A stretch of 64,000 nt of DNA. Source: Chinchilla lanigera. Its lineage: Eukaryota > Chordata > Mammalia > Rodentia > Chinchillidae. Location: NCBI RefSeq assembly GCF_000276665.1, contig NW_004955475.1, forward strand, positions 5,453,710-5,517,709, given 5' to 3'. Position 1 is the stretch's first letter; each line of letters begins with the position of its first letter. The position numbers were made by a program, and so were the translations under genes. The notes below the pieces were generated by a model, which made no database searches, was not told the DNA's origin, and saw only the letters and a list, made by a program, of their open reading frames with translations. This document shows positions 1-11,500 of the stretch, piece by piece.

Positions 1-1506
1 TATTCCTCTGTAAATCACTTGGATGTCAGACTGTGACTTGTGGCTGTAGCTGCGCTAGTAAGGGCAGTTTTATAAGCATGTGAACTGTGCAGTTTCACTA
101 ATCTCCATCCTTAGAAGGACACCACACCACACTTGGTTTAATGATCTCCTGTCACCCTCTTGAAATTCCTATTTTTTATAAGGGGCTTATCACTTTAATT
201 TAGTACTAGGTGCTGAAAATTTGGTAGGCAGTTCTGTGTACCAGAAGAGCAGTTAGAGATAAACGGGGTATTCTAGAGCCATAAGTCATTCTGATAGTGA
301 GAAAATACACGATTTAGACTTGATAGAAATGGGATCAATACGCAGCTTTGCCACTAACTTGCTTTGAGATGTTGGTTATTTCCTTCAATCCCTCATTGAT
401 TCAGTTTATCAATTATGACAACAGGGATTTTGATTAGATAACGGAACAGCTCTGACATTCCAAGATTCCCTGTTACTCAGGGAAAACCTGAATAAAGGCT
501 AGGAACAGCCCATGCTTTCTGTTCTCCCTCTCTGCAGCGTGGGGAGCCAGTGTCTGGTGGAGGCTGGCTGAGACTGGGTGGGGATATAGTAGTGGGGACT
601 ATTGCTGCAGTAGCAGGCCCTTTCACAACAGCCCTGTTTTGTCACTTTGTACCCAGATTTCCGTTGGCTAACCTCAAGCCTATCTTCCTCGTTTCTGTTT
701 CCTCTTCAGGATACCAAGGGCCCTACAAGACACATGACCTTCCTGCTCACAACATAAAGCTCAGTTCTCTCTGGCCTCTACAGTTTGGCTCAGCACCAGG
801 GAAGCCATGACCCTCCAAGAACAAAGTGCCGCTCCAATGGCAGGTATAGTATCCATTTGCTCTCTTCTTGGATTACGAAGCTGGGGCAGTGTCTATAGTA
901 GCTGGGGTGACTTGGATCTGCTCATCCCATTCTTCTCAGATCCTCTTCAAGGACTGAGGTTCAAGCATGAGACAGATGAAATTTCGTGCTGCCTTTCCAT
1001 CTAGAGGTTTCTAGCGGTTGGGAGAAGGGGGGATAGTATTTTTTACTAAAGGACGATGTTTATTTAGAAGACAATAAAATTTTCTTTAGTCTCAGGAGTC
1101 AGGAAATTTGAGTAGCAATCCTGGTTTTGTCACTTACCCTAAGTTTATCTTTACAACGGTCCTTTCTCCAGGTTAGGACTCAGTGTTTGATTCTCTTCTG
1201 CAAGGAATAAGAAGAGACTCAGTGTTTTCTTTTTTAAAGAAGAGGAAGAGATGGATTCGCTGGAGGCTGTTTAAAAATTTAGTGTTGATATTCCTTATTT
1301 TGATAGGTGTCATCCCTCCATTGAAAAAGATGAGAGTGGTCCTTGACTATATATCTCTAGGCAGGGCTTAACACACCCAGGAGGAAAGCTGGTAGTGATA
1401 CATATATATATAGTATTCTCTGAGATGTATGACTCAAAGGTGAAATGCTTTTCTATTTTTAGTCTTACACTTGACTGCTAATATTTCAAAACTAAATGGA
1501 CCTTTT
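1..1506. other. Intergenic, no gene seen
   Basis: No conserved coding pattern, RNA gene or clear repeat is recognised. Open frames here are short and lack family features. Confidence 0.5.
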
Positions 1507-1519
1507 GAAAACATTTTCA

Positions 1520-1623
1520 GTCGGCCTGGGGATTTAGCTCAGTGGCACAGCACCTGCTTGGCAAGCACGAGGTTGTGAGCTTGATTCCCAGTACCGGGAA
1601 AAAAAAAAAAAAAGAAAAGAAAA
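1520..1623 (+). repeat. ID-type tRNA-derived SINE with intact target-site duplication
   Basis: The body has the A-box-like TTTAGCTCAGTGGCA and a B-box-like segment near 1575-1590, then an A-rich tail. GAAAACATTTTCA flanks it perfectly (1507-1519 and 1624-1636), showing an intact, fairly young L1-driven insertion. Confidence 0.9.
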
Positions 1624-2930
1624 GAAAACATTTTCAAATGGGAGATAGTGAAGTCCAGAAAGAGGAAGGGACTTTCCTAAAATCACTCAATGAAACTGTG
1701 GCAGAACTGACTCTTTAGTTTCCAGCCCCGTGCCCTGTCTGTTCTATCCTAGGAGAACCGAAACAGTAAGAGGCAGGGACTTCCCTAAAATTGTCCCAGT
1801 TTATCCTCCTTAATCTCGAGCCAGTCTGTATTTTTAGTCACGGTCCTGATGATTTTTTTCTCAACTCACTTTTCCTATAGTTTATTTATTCTGGGTAAAA
1901 AGATTCCCCACATGTTTATTTGTGCCTTCATCTCCAAGCCTATCCTCCCCAATTCCTTTCTTTAAAACTGGCCTATCCTTTGCCTCAAAAATAGCAGCTT
2001 TGTGGAGCTCTCCAAAGGAGGATTTATATTACAAATGAGAACAAATGATGACATTTCATATACTTTAATGGACCAACAGGAAATCTTTAAGAGTCCCACA
2101 GTTCACCCCATGTAGTTATTCATTTCTTTTTCCTATGTGTCTGGTCAAACTTTCTCAATTGTATCTTCTTTTGCTACACATATTCCATTAGAAAGTCATG
2201 GACTAAAATAGCAAAAGTGGAAATAAAAGCAATCTACTCCCAGCTCAGCTGCTGAATCCTTCACTCAATACTGGGGCAGCATTGTATATAAAGCTTCTGG
2301 TCTTCTTGAGGTGAATGACACCAGCAAGGACATCCAAGAGGTCGCACATAACACCAGGTTATCTAGGTCTTCTTCCTGAAGCTAGTAGGCTATGAAGGCA
2401 ATGATGACAGAGGGAGCTTATCAGTCTGTTTCTTTACCCGGCCACCGCAACTCAAACTCAGTAACCAGCTTCCTTGGCTAGCTTCCTTCCACAGCTTCAG
2501 CAGCCGAACCAAAGACTCCTTGAACTCCTATGTAAGAGGGTCTGGAAAGCTCAACAATTTCCAACAACCCTACCAGGTAAGTTTTCTTTTCCCCATTTCT
2601 AGAGAAGACAACTGAAGCTCAAAGAAAAACTTGCCCCAGCCATCACTGCCTTGTTGGTGGTCAACACTACATTAGGACACAACTCTCTTCGCTTCTTTCC
2701 ATTACACTTTATATAGTGACCATGGATGCTGCTTTAGCTGAGAATCACACTTCGGAATGCTTTAAGGTAGATTGTATAGACAGAGAAGTGGGGATGTGGG
2801 GAAGACAGTTGAGATCCTTACCTTTGAGATCACTCCCAGATGTCAAACTGGAGGGGCGTATCACCCCTTTATATTTAATGAGAGAGTTAAAAAATCACTG
2901 ATTATTTCTTGCTGAAAAATCTCATGGGAG

Positions 2931-3005
2931 GGCTGGAAATATAGCTCAGCTGTACAAGCACCTGTGTAGCAAGCGCAAGGTCTTGAGTTCTATTCCCAGT
3001 ATCAA
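2931..3005 (+). repeat. ID-type SINE, plus orientation
   Basis: tRNA-like body (ATATAGCTCAGCTGTACAAG) followed by an A-rich tail. CTCATGGGA occurs just before it and again after its tail at 3043, a likely duplication. Confidence 0.8.
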
Positions 3006-3042
3006 AAGCCAAAATGAAACAACAACAACAAAAAAAACCCAC

Positions 3043-3133
3043 CTCATGGGAAAGTTTTATATTCCTGGTAATCTTGGAGTATTTCTATTTTTCTTTTTCC
3101 AAGATTATCAGGAATGTAAAATTTTCCCATGAG
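3043..3133. repeat. Imperfect 35-bp inverted repeat (hairpin)
   Basis: Arms 3043-3077 and 3099-3133 are reverse complements with three mismatches, around a 21-base spacer. The hairpin sits between two ID SINEs in opposite orientation. Confidence 0.85.
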
Positions 3134-3225
3134 TTTTTTTTTTTTGTTTTTTTTTTAATCAAACTCAGGACCTCGCACCTGCCAGTCAGGAGCTTGTGCT
3201 GCTGAACTATATCCCTGATCCAGTA
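3134..3225 (-). repeat. ID-type SINE, minus orientation
   Basis: T-rich tail, then a reversed tRNA-like body ending in a form of GAACTATATCCCTGATCC. It pairs head-to-head with the copy at 2931. Confidence 0.8.
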
Positions 3226-3954
3226 TTTCTTTTTCTCATGCCACTATTTAACATAGACCAAATATTTCTCACAGATCAACTGCCAGAACTAGGAAGGGCA
3301 TAAGTTTGAAACTTATAGCCTGGCAATTTAAGCAATAGGATCTGGATATTATCAACTCTGAAAGAAGTTCCAGGCCTGACCCTGGTCCTGGCAGCTTCTT
3401 TATTATCTGATGGTTATGAGTTAAGGATCGCAGTGTCATCTGCAAATTCCACTGTCTGGTTATTCCTCTTCATCGCTGTGCTTCTCCCTTTTCCCAGGGG
3501 GATGTACAAAGCAGAGAGGCCAAATGGGACCAAAGTGAGGAAAGGTACAGGGCAAAATGGGGATGATGTAAGGCATAATTCCTAGCTGCAAACAATTTAC
3601 TGTGTGACTTTAAGTAGCTCCTTCCCCAATATGAAGCTTCAGTTTCTTGTTTAAAGTTTTGAGTGAGTGAGACTAGATGATCTCTAAGGGCACTTATCTT
3701 GCTTCCATTCTTGGATCCTTATGGAATAAGGAGATCATGTCAGAGAGGGATGAGGCCATAAGAAATGTCTGTCATTTCACTCCCAATTCTGTTAAGTCAA
3801 TTTCCAGTAGCTCCTGTTTTACTTCTGCTGGCACAGCCATCATTTTTAAACATTTGTGGTATATTGCATACTAAACTAAGGCCTTCACATGCATTAGCTC
3901 ATGTCATTCTCATGGAAAATTTAGGAGGTCAGTCTCGTACACATTTTTGTGGTA

Positions 3955-4112
3955 GTAGTGATTGAACTGAGCTACATCCCTAGTTCTTTTTTTTTAAATT
4001 TTAAACCAGGATCTCACTAAGTTGCTAAGTTGTCTAGACTGGGTTGAAAGTTGTGATCCTCCTGCCTCAGCCTCCCAGAGTGTGGGATTATAGCAGCACA
4101 TCTAGCTCTTTA
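3955..4112 (-). repeat. B1-type SINE, apparently fused to a tRNA-like head
   Basis: A reversed 7SL-type body (ATCTCACTAAGTTGCTAAG and CCTCCTGCCTCAGCCTCCC) is preceded by GATTGAACTGAGCTACATCC, the reversed head of a tRNA-type SINE. This looks like the rodent B1-dID arrangement. Confidence 0.7.
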
Positions 4113-5490
4113 TACATATTTTGTGGAAAATTAGAGCTCACAGAGGTGAAATAATTCATCTAAGGTTGGCCAGCTAGTTAATGGTAGAGGTAGGATTCAA
4201 GTCAATGTTTAGGTGCCTCCCCTACAACACCGTGGGAACATAGCTTGGGAGAACTGGGAAGAAGGGAGAGCAAGGACACTGACTCTGGAGTCTAGTCCCT
4301 TCTACAAATCACGGAGGAAGAATGATGACCAAATTATCCCCTCTGCTGCATAGAGAAACCCACTGAACCTTGGAATCCCTGGAAATGTTACAGCTACTCG
4401 GGCCATAGGAACCCGGATGAGCACTTAGGATCCCTCTTCTGGTTAGGGGCCTTATGCCTATTTTGCTCACTTCTCTGTGTTTTAGGTGATCCTTTTAACC
4501 TCTGCAAGTTCTCTGAGGCTCAACACGTACTTCATCACTGCTTCCCCTTCTCCTTCCTTGCAGGATATCTTCCAAGAAAGTCTCACCATCCCACAGAAGC
4601 CCTCCACCTGATGTCCTGCAGTGCCACGCTCCGTGTATTTGACAAGCTGAGTTGGACACTCCATGTGGTAGAGTGTCAGTTTGTCAAATACCCCAAGTGC
4701 GGCACGTGCCTAGCAGCTCCAAACTGGGGCCGATTGGATGCAAGAAACCGACTGCTGGTTGGCTAAAGGATGCTCACCCCAAACCAAACTTTTCCAAGTC
4801 ATATTTCTGAGATTTTGAGGGAACCAAGGCACGGCAACTGAGGGTGTTGAGGTGAGGGGGTGAGGGCGGTCTCTGAGCTCCAGCCCTGGGCTGTGTCTAC
4901 ACACATTTTGAGAACGCTGGGAAGCACACAATAATCTTTAAAAAAAGAGGATATGGGGACACAGGTGTTCTTAAATTCTTTTTTTATTCTTTTCTTCCTT
5001 CACATTCCCTTTCCAGTCTTACAGCCAGGACACCAGAATTCTCACACAATTTTTATGGCTTATGTGACAAAGCAGGTCACAGAAATTCACTTTCTCCTCA
5101 CTCGTTCTTACCTTCTAAACAAATTTTGACATTTCCCATCTTTTTGCTTTTCCTCTTTCCTTTTCTCCTTCTCAGAACATCTGTGTTTCTCCATGCCTGT
5201 CCATTTCTGCTCTGTATTTCCTGGTCCCACCAAAGTTCAGTCTCTTGGGGACTTTTGACAGTTAAACTATGCTTTTACTTTCTTCATTCACAAAACACTC
5301 CTTGCCTGTGTCCTGCTATGTGCTACTATATCTCCAACCACCCAATATAAACTTTTAGATTGTCACTGATACTTGTCACGGGGGTATGCTTGAATTCCCC
5401 ATTACATGTGAGCTTCTAGAAGGTAAAACTCTTTAATTGATTGCTGCTTCCCCTACAATAGCCCATTATTTTGATGTAACAAAACATTTA
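4113..5490. other. Intergenic, no gene seen
   Basis: Unique-looking sequence with only short spurious frames; no repeat family recognised. Confidence 0.45.
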
Positions 5491-5492
5491 GA

Positions 5493-5575
5493 GGCCGACC
5501 ATATAGCTCAGCAGCATAAGTGCCTTCCTGGCAAGCACAAGGTCCTGAGTTTGATTCCCAGTAACCCCCCAAAGC
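5493..5575 (+). repeat. ID-type SINE
   Basis: tRNA-like body (ATATAGCTCAGCAGCATAAG, GGCAAGCACAAGGTCCTGAG), with a tail that is C-rich rather than A-rich at first. Confidence 0.8.
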
Positions 5576-5699
5576 AACAAATATTTACTGAATGATTCAT
5601 TTTCTATTATTTCATTAGCTTTTGGTCTTGATTTCTTTTTCATTCATTAGTTTTCCACCTTTGGGCTAAATGCCACCCAGGATTTTGTGAAAAATATCA

Positions 5700-5835
5700 A
5701 ACTGTAAGGAAGGGGTAAAGGAAATGGGGGTAAAGGGATCAAAAATGAAGACATGTTGTATTCATGTACCAAGTCCCCAAAACAAGCATAACTGTTGTAT
5801 ACTACAGACATATGCTAAAAAAAAAAAAAACAACA
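5700..5835 (+). repeat. Retroposed 3' tail with poly(A)
   Basis: A G-rich stretch, a CATGTACCAAG motif shared with 34855-34866, and a 14-A run at 5817-5830. It looks like the 3' end of an L1-like or L1-mobilised element. Confidence 0.4.
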
Positions 5836-6059
5836 AACTTTGGATCCCAAAATGCTATAGGGTGTGTGAGGTAGCAGCCAACGTGGAGGTTTTTCTTCCT
5901 GAGAAGGGCCGGAGCTGGAGGAGGAGTGCAAAATATAAATTCAGAAGCTGAATGAATTTTGGAATATGTTATGCAAAGTTATACAGTTACTTTATTGCAA
6001 GATTTGTAGAGCCTTTAATATTTTAATGGTGCAAATAAATTTGACTCACATGTGCAAAC

Positions 6060-6420
6060 TTTGTATTGTCTCCTTAGTGTGAGAAACTGAAAGAGTAAAT
6101 AAGATCCAAAATGTATAATAGATATGGTGAAATGGGAAGAAACTGGTCAGAAAGAAAGAGAAACTAGGATGGGGAAAAGGAGGAAAGAAGGGAAAAGCAT
6201 ATATATATATATTAGTTATGATAGTTATACCACTAATCTCTCTTGGTTCATTGAAAACAAAGAATCGTGCTAATATTATTTGGACAATTAACTGTCTGTA
6301 TCTTGTACTCTGAGTAACTAATTTAAAGATAGCAATATGCAATGTATCAACCATTGTCATTCTCCTATTATCTTGTGATGAAACTTTTTTTTCTCTTTGA
6401 AATAAAATTTTAAAAATATT
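6060..6420 (+). repeat. Copy of the 3' module family (plus orientation)
   Basis: A polypurine G-rich tract (6125-6200), then segments like GTAACTAATTTAAAGATAGC and a CTCTTTGAAATAAAATTTT end. These are shared, in order, with 18450-19095 and with the reverse complement of 37240-37400. Confidence 0.65.
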
Positions 6421-7160
6421 TTAATGTTGCATTAGAAATCTCTAGGATAGAGCTATAGAATGAAGCATTTTCCGTGCCTATCTGATCATAGGAATTTTTT
6501 TCCCATGGGTCATCTCCTGGGTCTAACATTCTATGGAACAAAAATTGAAAACCTTTCTTAGAGAAACTTCTTAGCTTCTCTCTCTTATGAAGATATTCCT
6601 TTTTTTTTTTTTTTTTAAGTTTGTACTTTCCCCTGAACAGCTACCTGTTAAGGCCAGTCTCATGTTAGAAATTCACCTTTTTTAGCTGTCCAGAAACTTT
6701 TTGCTATCACTTCACTTTGAAATCACTTACTGGCATGGACTCAGAGTTGTTTCATGAAGGAAGCTGGGGTTTCCACTGAGTGTGGTTCTTTATTTCAGAG
6801 GTTTGCAAGCATACCAAGGAAGAAAAAAAAATAACTACTCCTTTCACAAACCATTTGAAGATAGTATCTAGGGATGAAGAAAATCCTTAAGTTTTGACCA
6901 TGGACTTGGCAGGTTGATGGATGTAGAAGTGGAGGGCTCCTCTTTGTTCACTTCATGTACTATTTAGACTTCTGTAATCACCCCTAAAAGTGACAGATCT
7001 TAGACAAACATGAACCGCCCCTGTGACCACACTGGAACCAGAAGTGGCAACATGGCAATTTCCATGACAAGCGAGGAAACTGATTTGACACAAATTACAT
7101 GGGGGAAAGGGAGCAGTGTGGACTTGGCCTAGAATAGGTTCTTACAGGGAAGCTTGATTA

Positions 7161-7164
7161 CGCG

Positions 7165-7208
<44 letters not shown>
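7161..7208. repeat. (CG)n(CA)n microsatellite
   Basis: A run of alternating CG passes directly into about 18 CA units. Confidence 0.95.
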
Positions 7209-7211
<3 letters not shown>

Positions 7212-7368
7212 ATGCACAGACTCCTAACCCCTGCTTGAAGAGAAAGTCTTCACATTGTAGAAAGGGGTCAGAAGCTAGAGAAGATGACCTATGGGGAATA
7301 AAACTAGTCCAGTGGTTTAAAGAAGTGGAAATCCTTAGGGATGGCATATATATAGTTTGATTTTACAT

Positions 7369-7462
7369 TTCTTTATTTATTTATTTTTGGTACCGGGAAT
7401 CCAACTCCGGACCTTGTGCTTGCCAGGCAGATGCTGTGCCACTGAGCTATCTCCCTGGCCAT
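7369..7462 (-). repeat. ID-type SINE, minus orientation
   Basis: TTTATT-rich tail, then TACCGGGAATCCAACTCCGG, GTGCTTGCCAGGCAG and the reversed tRNA head. It lies just beyond the presumed VSIG4 3' end. Confidence 0.85.
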
Positions 7463-7804
7463 ACATAGTTTGTAAAGAAATCCTTCATCACTGTATGTAT
7501 AGTCCCTTTAGACAGTAGTAGGGATTCTTCTTTGTAAGGCTTCCAGTTGACCTGGAAAGCATCATCCAGGTGGAGCTGGCAGAATAGTGGCGGATAGAAT
7601 GGAAGCCAGTAGCTCACTGTTTAATCAAAGAGTCATTATAATCCAGCTGGGGCTACCCGTGCAGTGAGATAGGGATGGCACTGGTGGGAAGAAGAAAGAT
7701 ACAAAACCAAAGTGTGACTCATACTCCCATATTAACCAGTTTTACTTTAATCACACTTAGTACCTCCTACCACACCTTGAGAGAAGACCAGAACAACTGA
7801 AATT

Positions 7805-8405
7805 GCTATCATGATGAGCTATTTATTGAGCACTGAAAGAATACCAGAGCACTAGATTCATAGTCCAGGGCAGAACAAAACCCTGACTTGTAACATAACA
7901 GTCTCAGATAAAAGTAGTCTGGCCCTAGAGAAAGAGAAGTGATCCCGCACATAGTTGGTTTCTTGAGCTGGCGGAGTTTAGCCCCCTCTGATCTTCTGGC
8001 AGTACCTAGAGGTCTGATGAACAAACCTTAGTGCTGTGAACACTTCTCTGGAGTTGGAGAAAGAACAGTGGAAGGCTCAGGTGGAGACACCAGAAAGACC
8101 AAGGACAAAACCCAGCCGCTGGCTTGCTTCAGGGGAAATTCACTCCTAGCGTGCCGAACATTGGCAGGGCAGACACTTTGGGCTATTCAGGAAGAGAATT
8201 AGCAAGGAAGGAGGTCATGCAAAAGACAGGAACTGAATAGATAATTATTTTAACAGAACTTGACCCAGTGGAACATTTTAATAACACTCTTGCTCTCAGT
8301 GGCCAGAAGCTCATTATCCAAGGGTACTGTTTGCAGCAGGCAGGCATAGTCACTGTTGATCTGGGTGATGATCTGGTACTTCTGGCCCAGGAAGAGTTCA
8401 TCACA
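7805..8405 (-). other. VSIG4: VSIG4 3' untranslated region with former coding tail
   Basis: Bases 8405 down to about 8280 still translate in the VSIG4 frame to a recognisable end of the cytoplasmic tail (for example QKYQIITQINSDY and a LLQTVPLD segment), but lie after the in-frame stop. The next AATAAA on the minus strand is at 7822-7827, so the transcript probably ends near 7805. The 3' end is inferred from that signal only. Confidence 0.6.
7822..7827 (-). terminator. VSIG4: Candidate VSIG4 poly(A) signal
   Basis: AATAAA on the minus strand about 580 bases after the VSIG4 stop. It is the first canonical hexamer I found downstream of the stop. Confidence 0.5.
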
Positions 8406-8514
8406 CTAGTCGTTGCCCACCGTCGGGGAAGCTTGCTTGCTGTTGGCCCAGCCAAATGGGGAGATGGCTACCATCATGGTTTCTCCAGAGTTGCTGGCCT
8501 CTCTGGCATCTATG
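8406..8514 (-). CDS. VSIG4: VSIG4 coding exon 8: shortened cytoplasmic tail
   Basis: Using the AATAG acceptor (8515-8519) the exon stays in frame and reads IDAREASNSGETMMVAI, matching the human AREANDSGETM..VAI tail. The reading frame meets TAG at 8406-8408 where human has a Tyr codon. A second AG 4 bases further in would break the frame. Beyond the stop the same frame remains human-like for about 41 codons. Confidence 0.85.
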
Positions 8515-11500
8515 CTATTGCCCAAGAGGCCACATTCCATGAGAAAAGAATAGGGGATTAGACCAGCACTCGTCTAAATTTTTACCAATTAACTCTCAGG
8601 GTCTTGTCACCCAAAAATTCAGAGAGCAGATGGGTGATAGACCTAAATTATCTCGTGTATTCACTGGACTGGGACTGAACTTTAGAAGGTACCTCAGAGG
8701 AGAAAGAAGCTATGTCTTAATACGAAGTTCTCTGGCCTTAAGTCTAGCTTTATGTCACATCCTTTCCTCTATGTTACCTGACAATGACCAAAAGAATTGA
8801 GAGTAGAGAAGGGATCATAAACTGGAAACGAAGAGGCTGTCTTACCTGTTGACTTCATAGACATGTTCTAGAAAAGAAAGAGGAATCAGGTCAGAAGTTT
8901 CCACAGAAAGTAAACAAAGGCCAAACATGGCCACTGGATACCAATCAAAAAAATGAAAGAAGGGAACAGATAGGAGCATTTTAATGTGTCTCAGGGTGTT
9001 AGGAGCTGCTGCTTAGTCTGGAATGGGGGAGAGCACTGGAACTGGACCCATTTTCCACCCAAGAATCTCACCAAAGATCCTCAGAAAGTCCTAGTGAGAA
9101 ACTTGACTCCCAGACCAGAGTCCAGGAGGGGTTGAATTAGCCTGATGTCAGGAACCCTGGCCCAAGCCACTCCCAAGTGCACTGAGTCGCTACCCTATAT
9201 GGAAGAAAAAGACCCTGGTCACTACTGCCCCCTAGTGTCTGTGGAGGATAATTGTCCATACAGGCTCAAGGGTTTTGCTTGGCAGATATTAGCATATCTA
9301 GTAGCACTGCCCTCTAGGTACTTAGAATCTTTCAAGAAAGCAACTGGAAATGCATACATTAAATGACAAAATTGTAAACAGGACAAGCCTCAGGCCTTCT
9401 GTCTTATAGAAGAGCCCTGCATTTTCATGTGCTGCATGCTCAATTGGTCTTGGAGCTCCTGTACTACAAGGATTGTTTTTTCATTGTTATATGCCCAGAA
9501 TTTGACACACAATTGTTATTCAGTAACTATAGCATAAATTGAAATGGCACCATTAGCACTATCTCCCTTATATAGATATAGAAAACAGGACTTCTGGAAA
9601 GACAAACTGAGGTTAAAAAAAAATAGCATAAAAGTATTATGTGTGAGGCATACTTGCTTATTTGACTTTAGTGACCAGAAATAAGAATAGGCAAAAGAGA
9701 ATGATAAGGATTAGAGCCTCATTACAGAGTGTTTTGAATAGAATGTTACATTTTGACCTTTATCTTCTGGGTCTTGAGGAGACTTGGACAATTTTCAAGA
9801 CAAACAATATAATACGATTACTGTTTATGCCCACACCAAGACTATAATAAATGCTTTCCTTTTAGTATTCAGGAGTTTTATGGCCAATTTCAAGTTTATG
9901 CTCATGGGTCATAACCATGTTAACCGGTCAAGGCTAGAATTTATACTTGATGCTCAAGAGATGGAGACATTTGAAGCTCCCTTTTCCTAGACTAGAGAGA
10001 CTGATAGAGGAAAACAAAGTATTTGTGAGTAGGAGATGCTATAGACAAAGAGAGAAGCTAATGATAGATAAAATGACTACTGCAGTGGACATTGAATTAT
10101 AGCTAGGCTTTTCTTAGAAATAAACATCCTAATTTTCTTTTTCCTCCTTTGTTGGCCCTTGTTAAAGGACTCAGACACCTGTGTTTTCATCGTGTCATTT
10201 ACTATGCTCAAAAAATTGGGTTACTTTTAGTCCTTTCGTAAGTCCTGGTGAAAAAAAAATCTAAATTTTTCAGCTTGGTATCAAAAGCCTTATGTAATTA
10301 GAATAAACTTCCTTTCCTAGCTGTATTTCCTACTGCTCATTTCCACGCATTTTCTTTATTCATGATCTCAAATTCAGTTGTCTTTTTAGGGCCTTATCCT
10401 TTAACTCATGTAGTTCCTCATTTTGGAACACTATCCCCTTACACTGTTTTCATCTTTCAAGACTTTGTTTAAGTTTCACCTCCTGAAAGCCCTTTCTAGT
10501 TATATCAGCCCTAAATGACTTTCTTCTCTCCAGGACCCCTTTAATGTTGATTATCTTCTCCAAGTTTTGACTCCATAATCTTTACTGTTATGCATTATTA
10601 CTGATAAGCCCCATTCTGCAACCTTGTATCCCCCACATAAATTGTAAGCAACCTAAGGGAAATGTCTGTAGCCTCATTAGGTAACATATTATAAGGATGG
10701 ATGTACTTAACTGGGTACCAAAGATTTTTTGCATCTATTTATATAAGTCTGAAATCATGTTGGCATAGACATCTGCCCCTCTCCACCTCTGCCCTCCCTC
10801 CAGGACTAGCTTGGGACTTTGCAGAATATAGGCTCAAATATATTGCCAGAAATAATGCATGAGGAAAAGCCAACCAACCACACTTATCACTTACCCTGTT
10901 GAGTTGTCTTCCGGCAGAGCATGACATAAGCCATGGTGAGGACAACTATACAGCACAAGGAGGTGATGAGGATGATGGCAAACATAGGCAAGCCCCTTGC
11001 TAGGAGGCAAAAAAGGCCAAATATTATGGGATTGAAAATAAGATGAGAAACAGAAACTCTAAGAAGCATCCCAGACAAGCTAAAACTTCTTTCTTTTCCA
11101 TTTTGCTATCTTCTCCTAATCTTTTTAGCTAGTCAGAGAGATAAACTAAACTCCAGGTCCATGAGAAAGTCTTGAGAATAGCCAGAGACAGCACTTTTAA
11201 ACAAATTCTTCCAGACCTGCTATTTGACAGCTGATTAGCTTGTACGTTTGAGCCAGAGCTCCACATTTTACATGGGGCCAAGTCACAAGGTTTTCACCTT
11301 CCCTTTAGAAAGAAAAAAGTAATATTTTCACTTCCCAGCTTCACCAAAGTGTTACCGTGTTGAGATTTGGTAGCCAAATCCTTTTCCTCATAATAATCTT
11401 TGGCTAAATTCCCAGTTTCTTTCTTTCTCAAAATGTATTTCTACTGAGTCTTCTGCAGTACACATCTCCATCATTCCTAGAAGCCGAAGGAATCCCCTAT

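Noticed and set aside
1525..1600. tRNA gene (A-box and B-box-like sequences)
   Set aside because: The sequence is followed by an A-rich tail, flanked by a target-site duplication and repeated many times in the window. It is a tRNA-derived SINE, not a tRNA gene.
8507..8512. Alternative exon 8 acceptor of VSIG4 (AG just before ATGCCAG)
   Set aside because: It would shift the frame and destroy the human-like AREA.NSGETM tail, while the AATAG site 4 bases upstream keeps it.
8268..8561. 97-codon plus-strand frame
   Set aside because: It is the antisense of VSIG4 exon 8 and its former coding tail, whose conservation keeps the opposite strand open.
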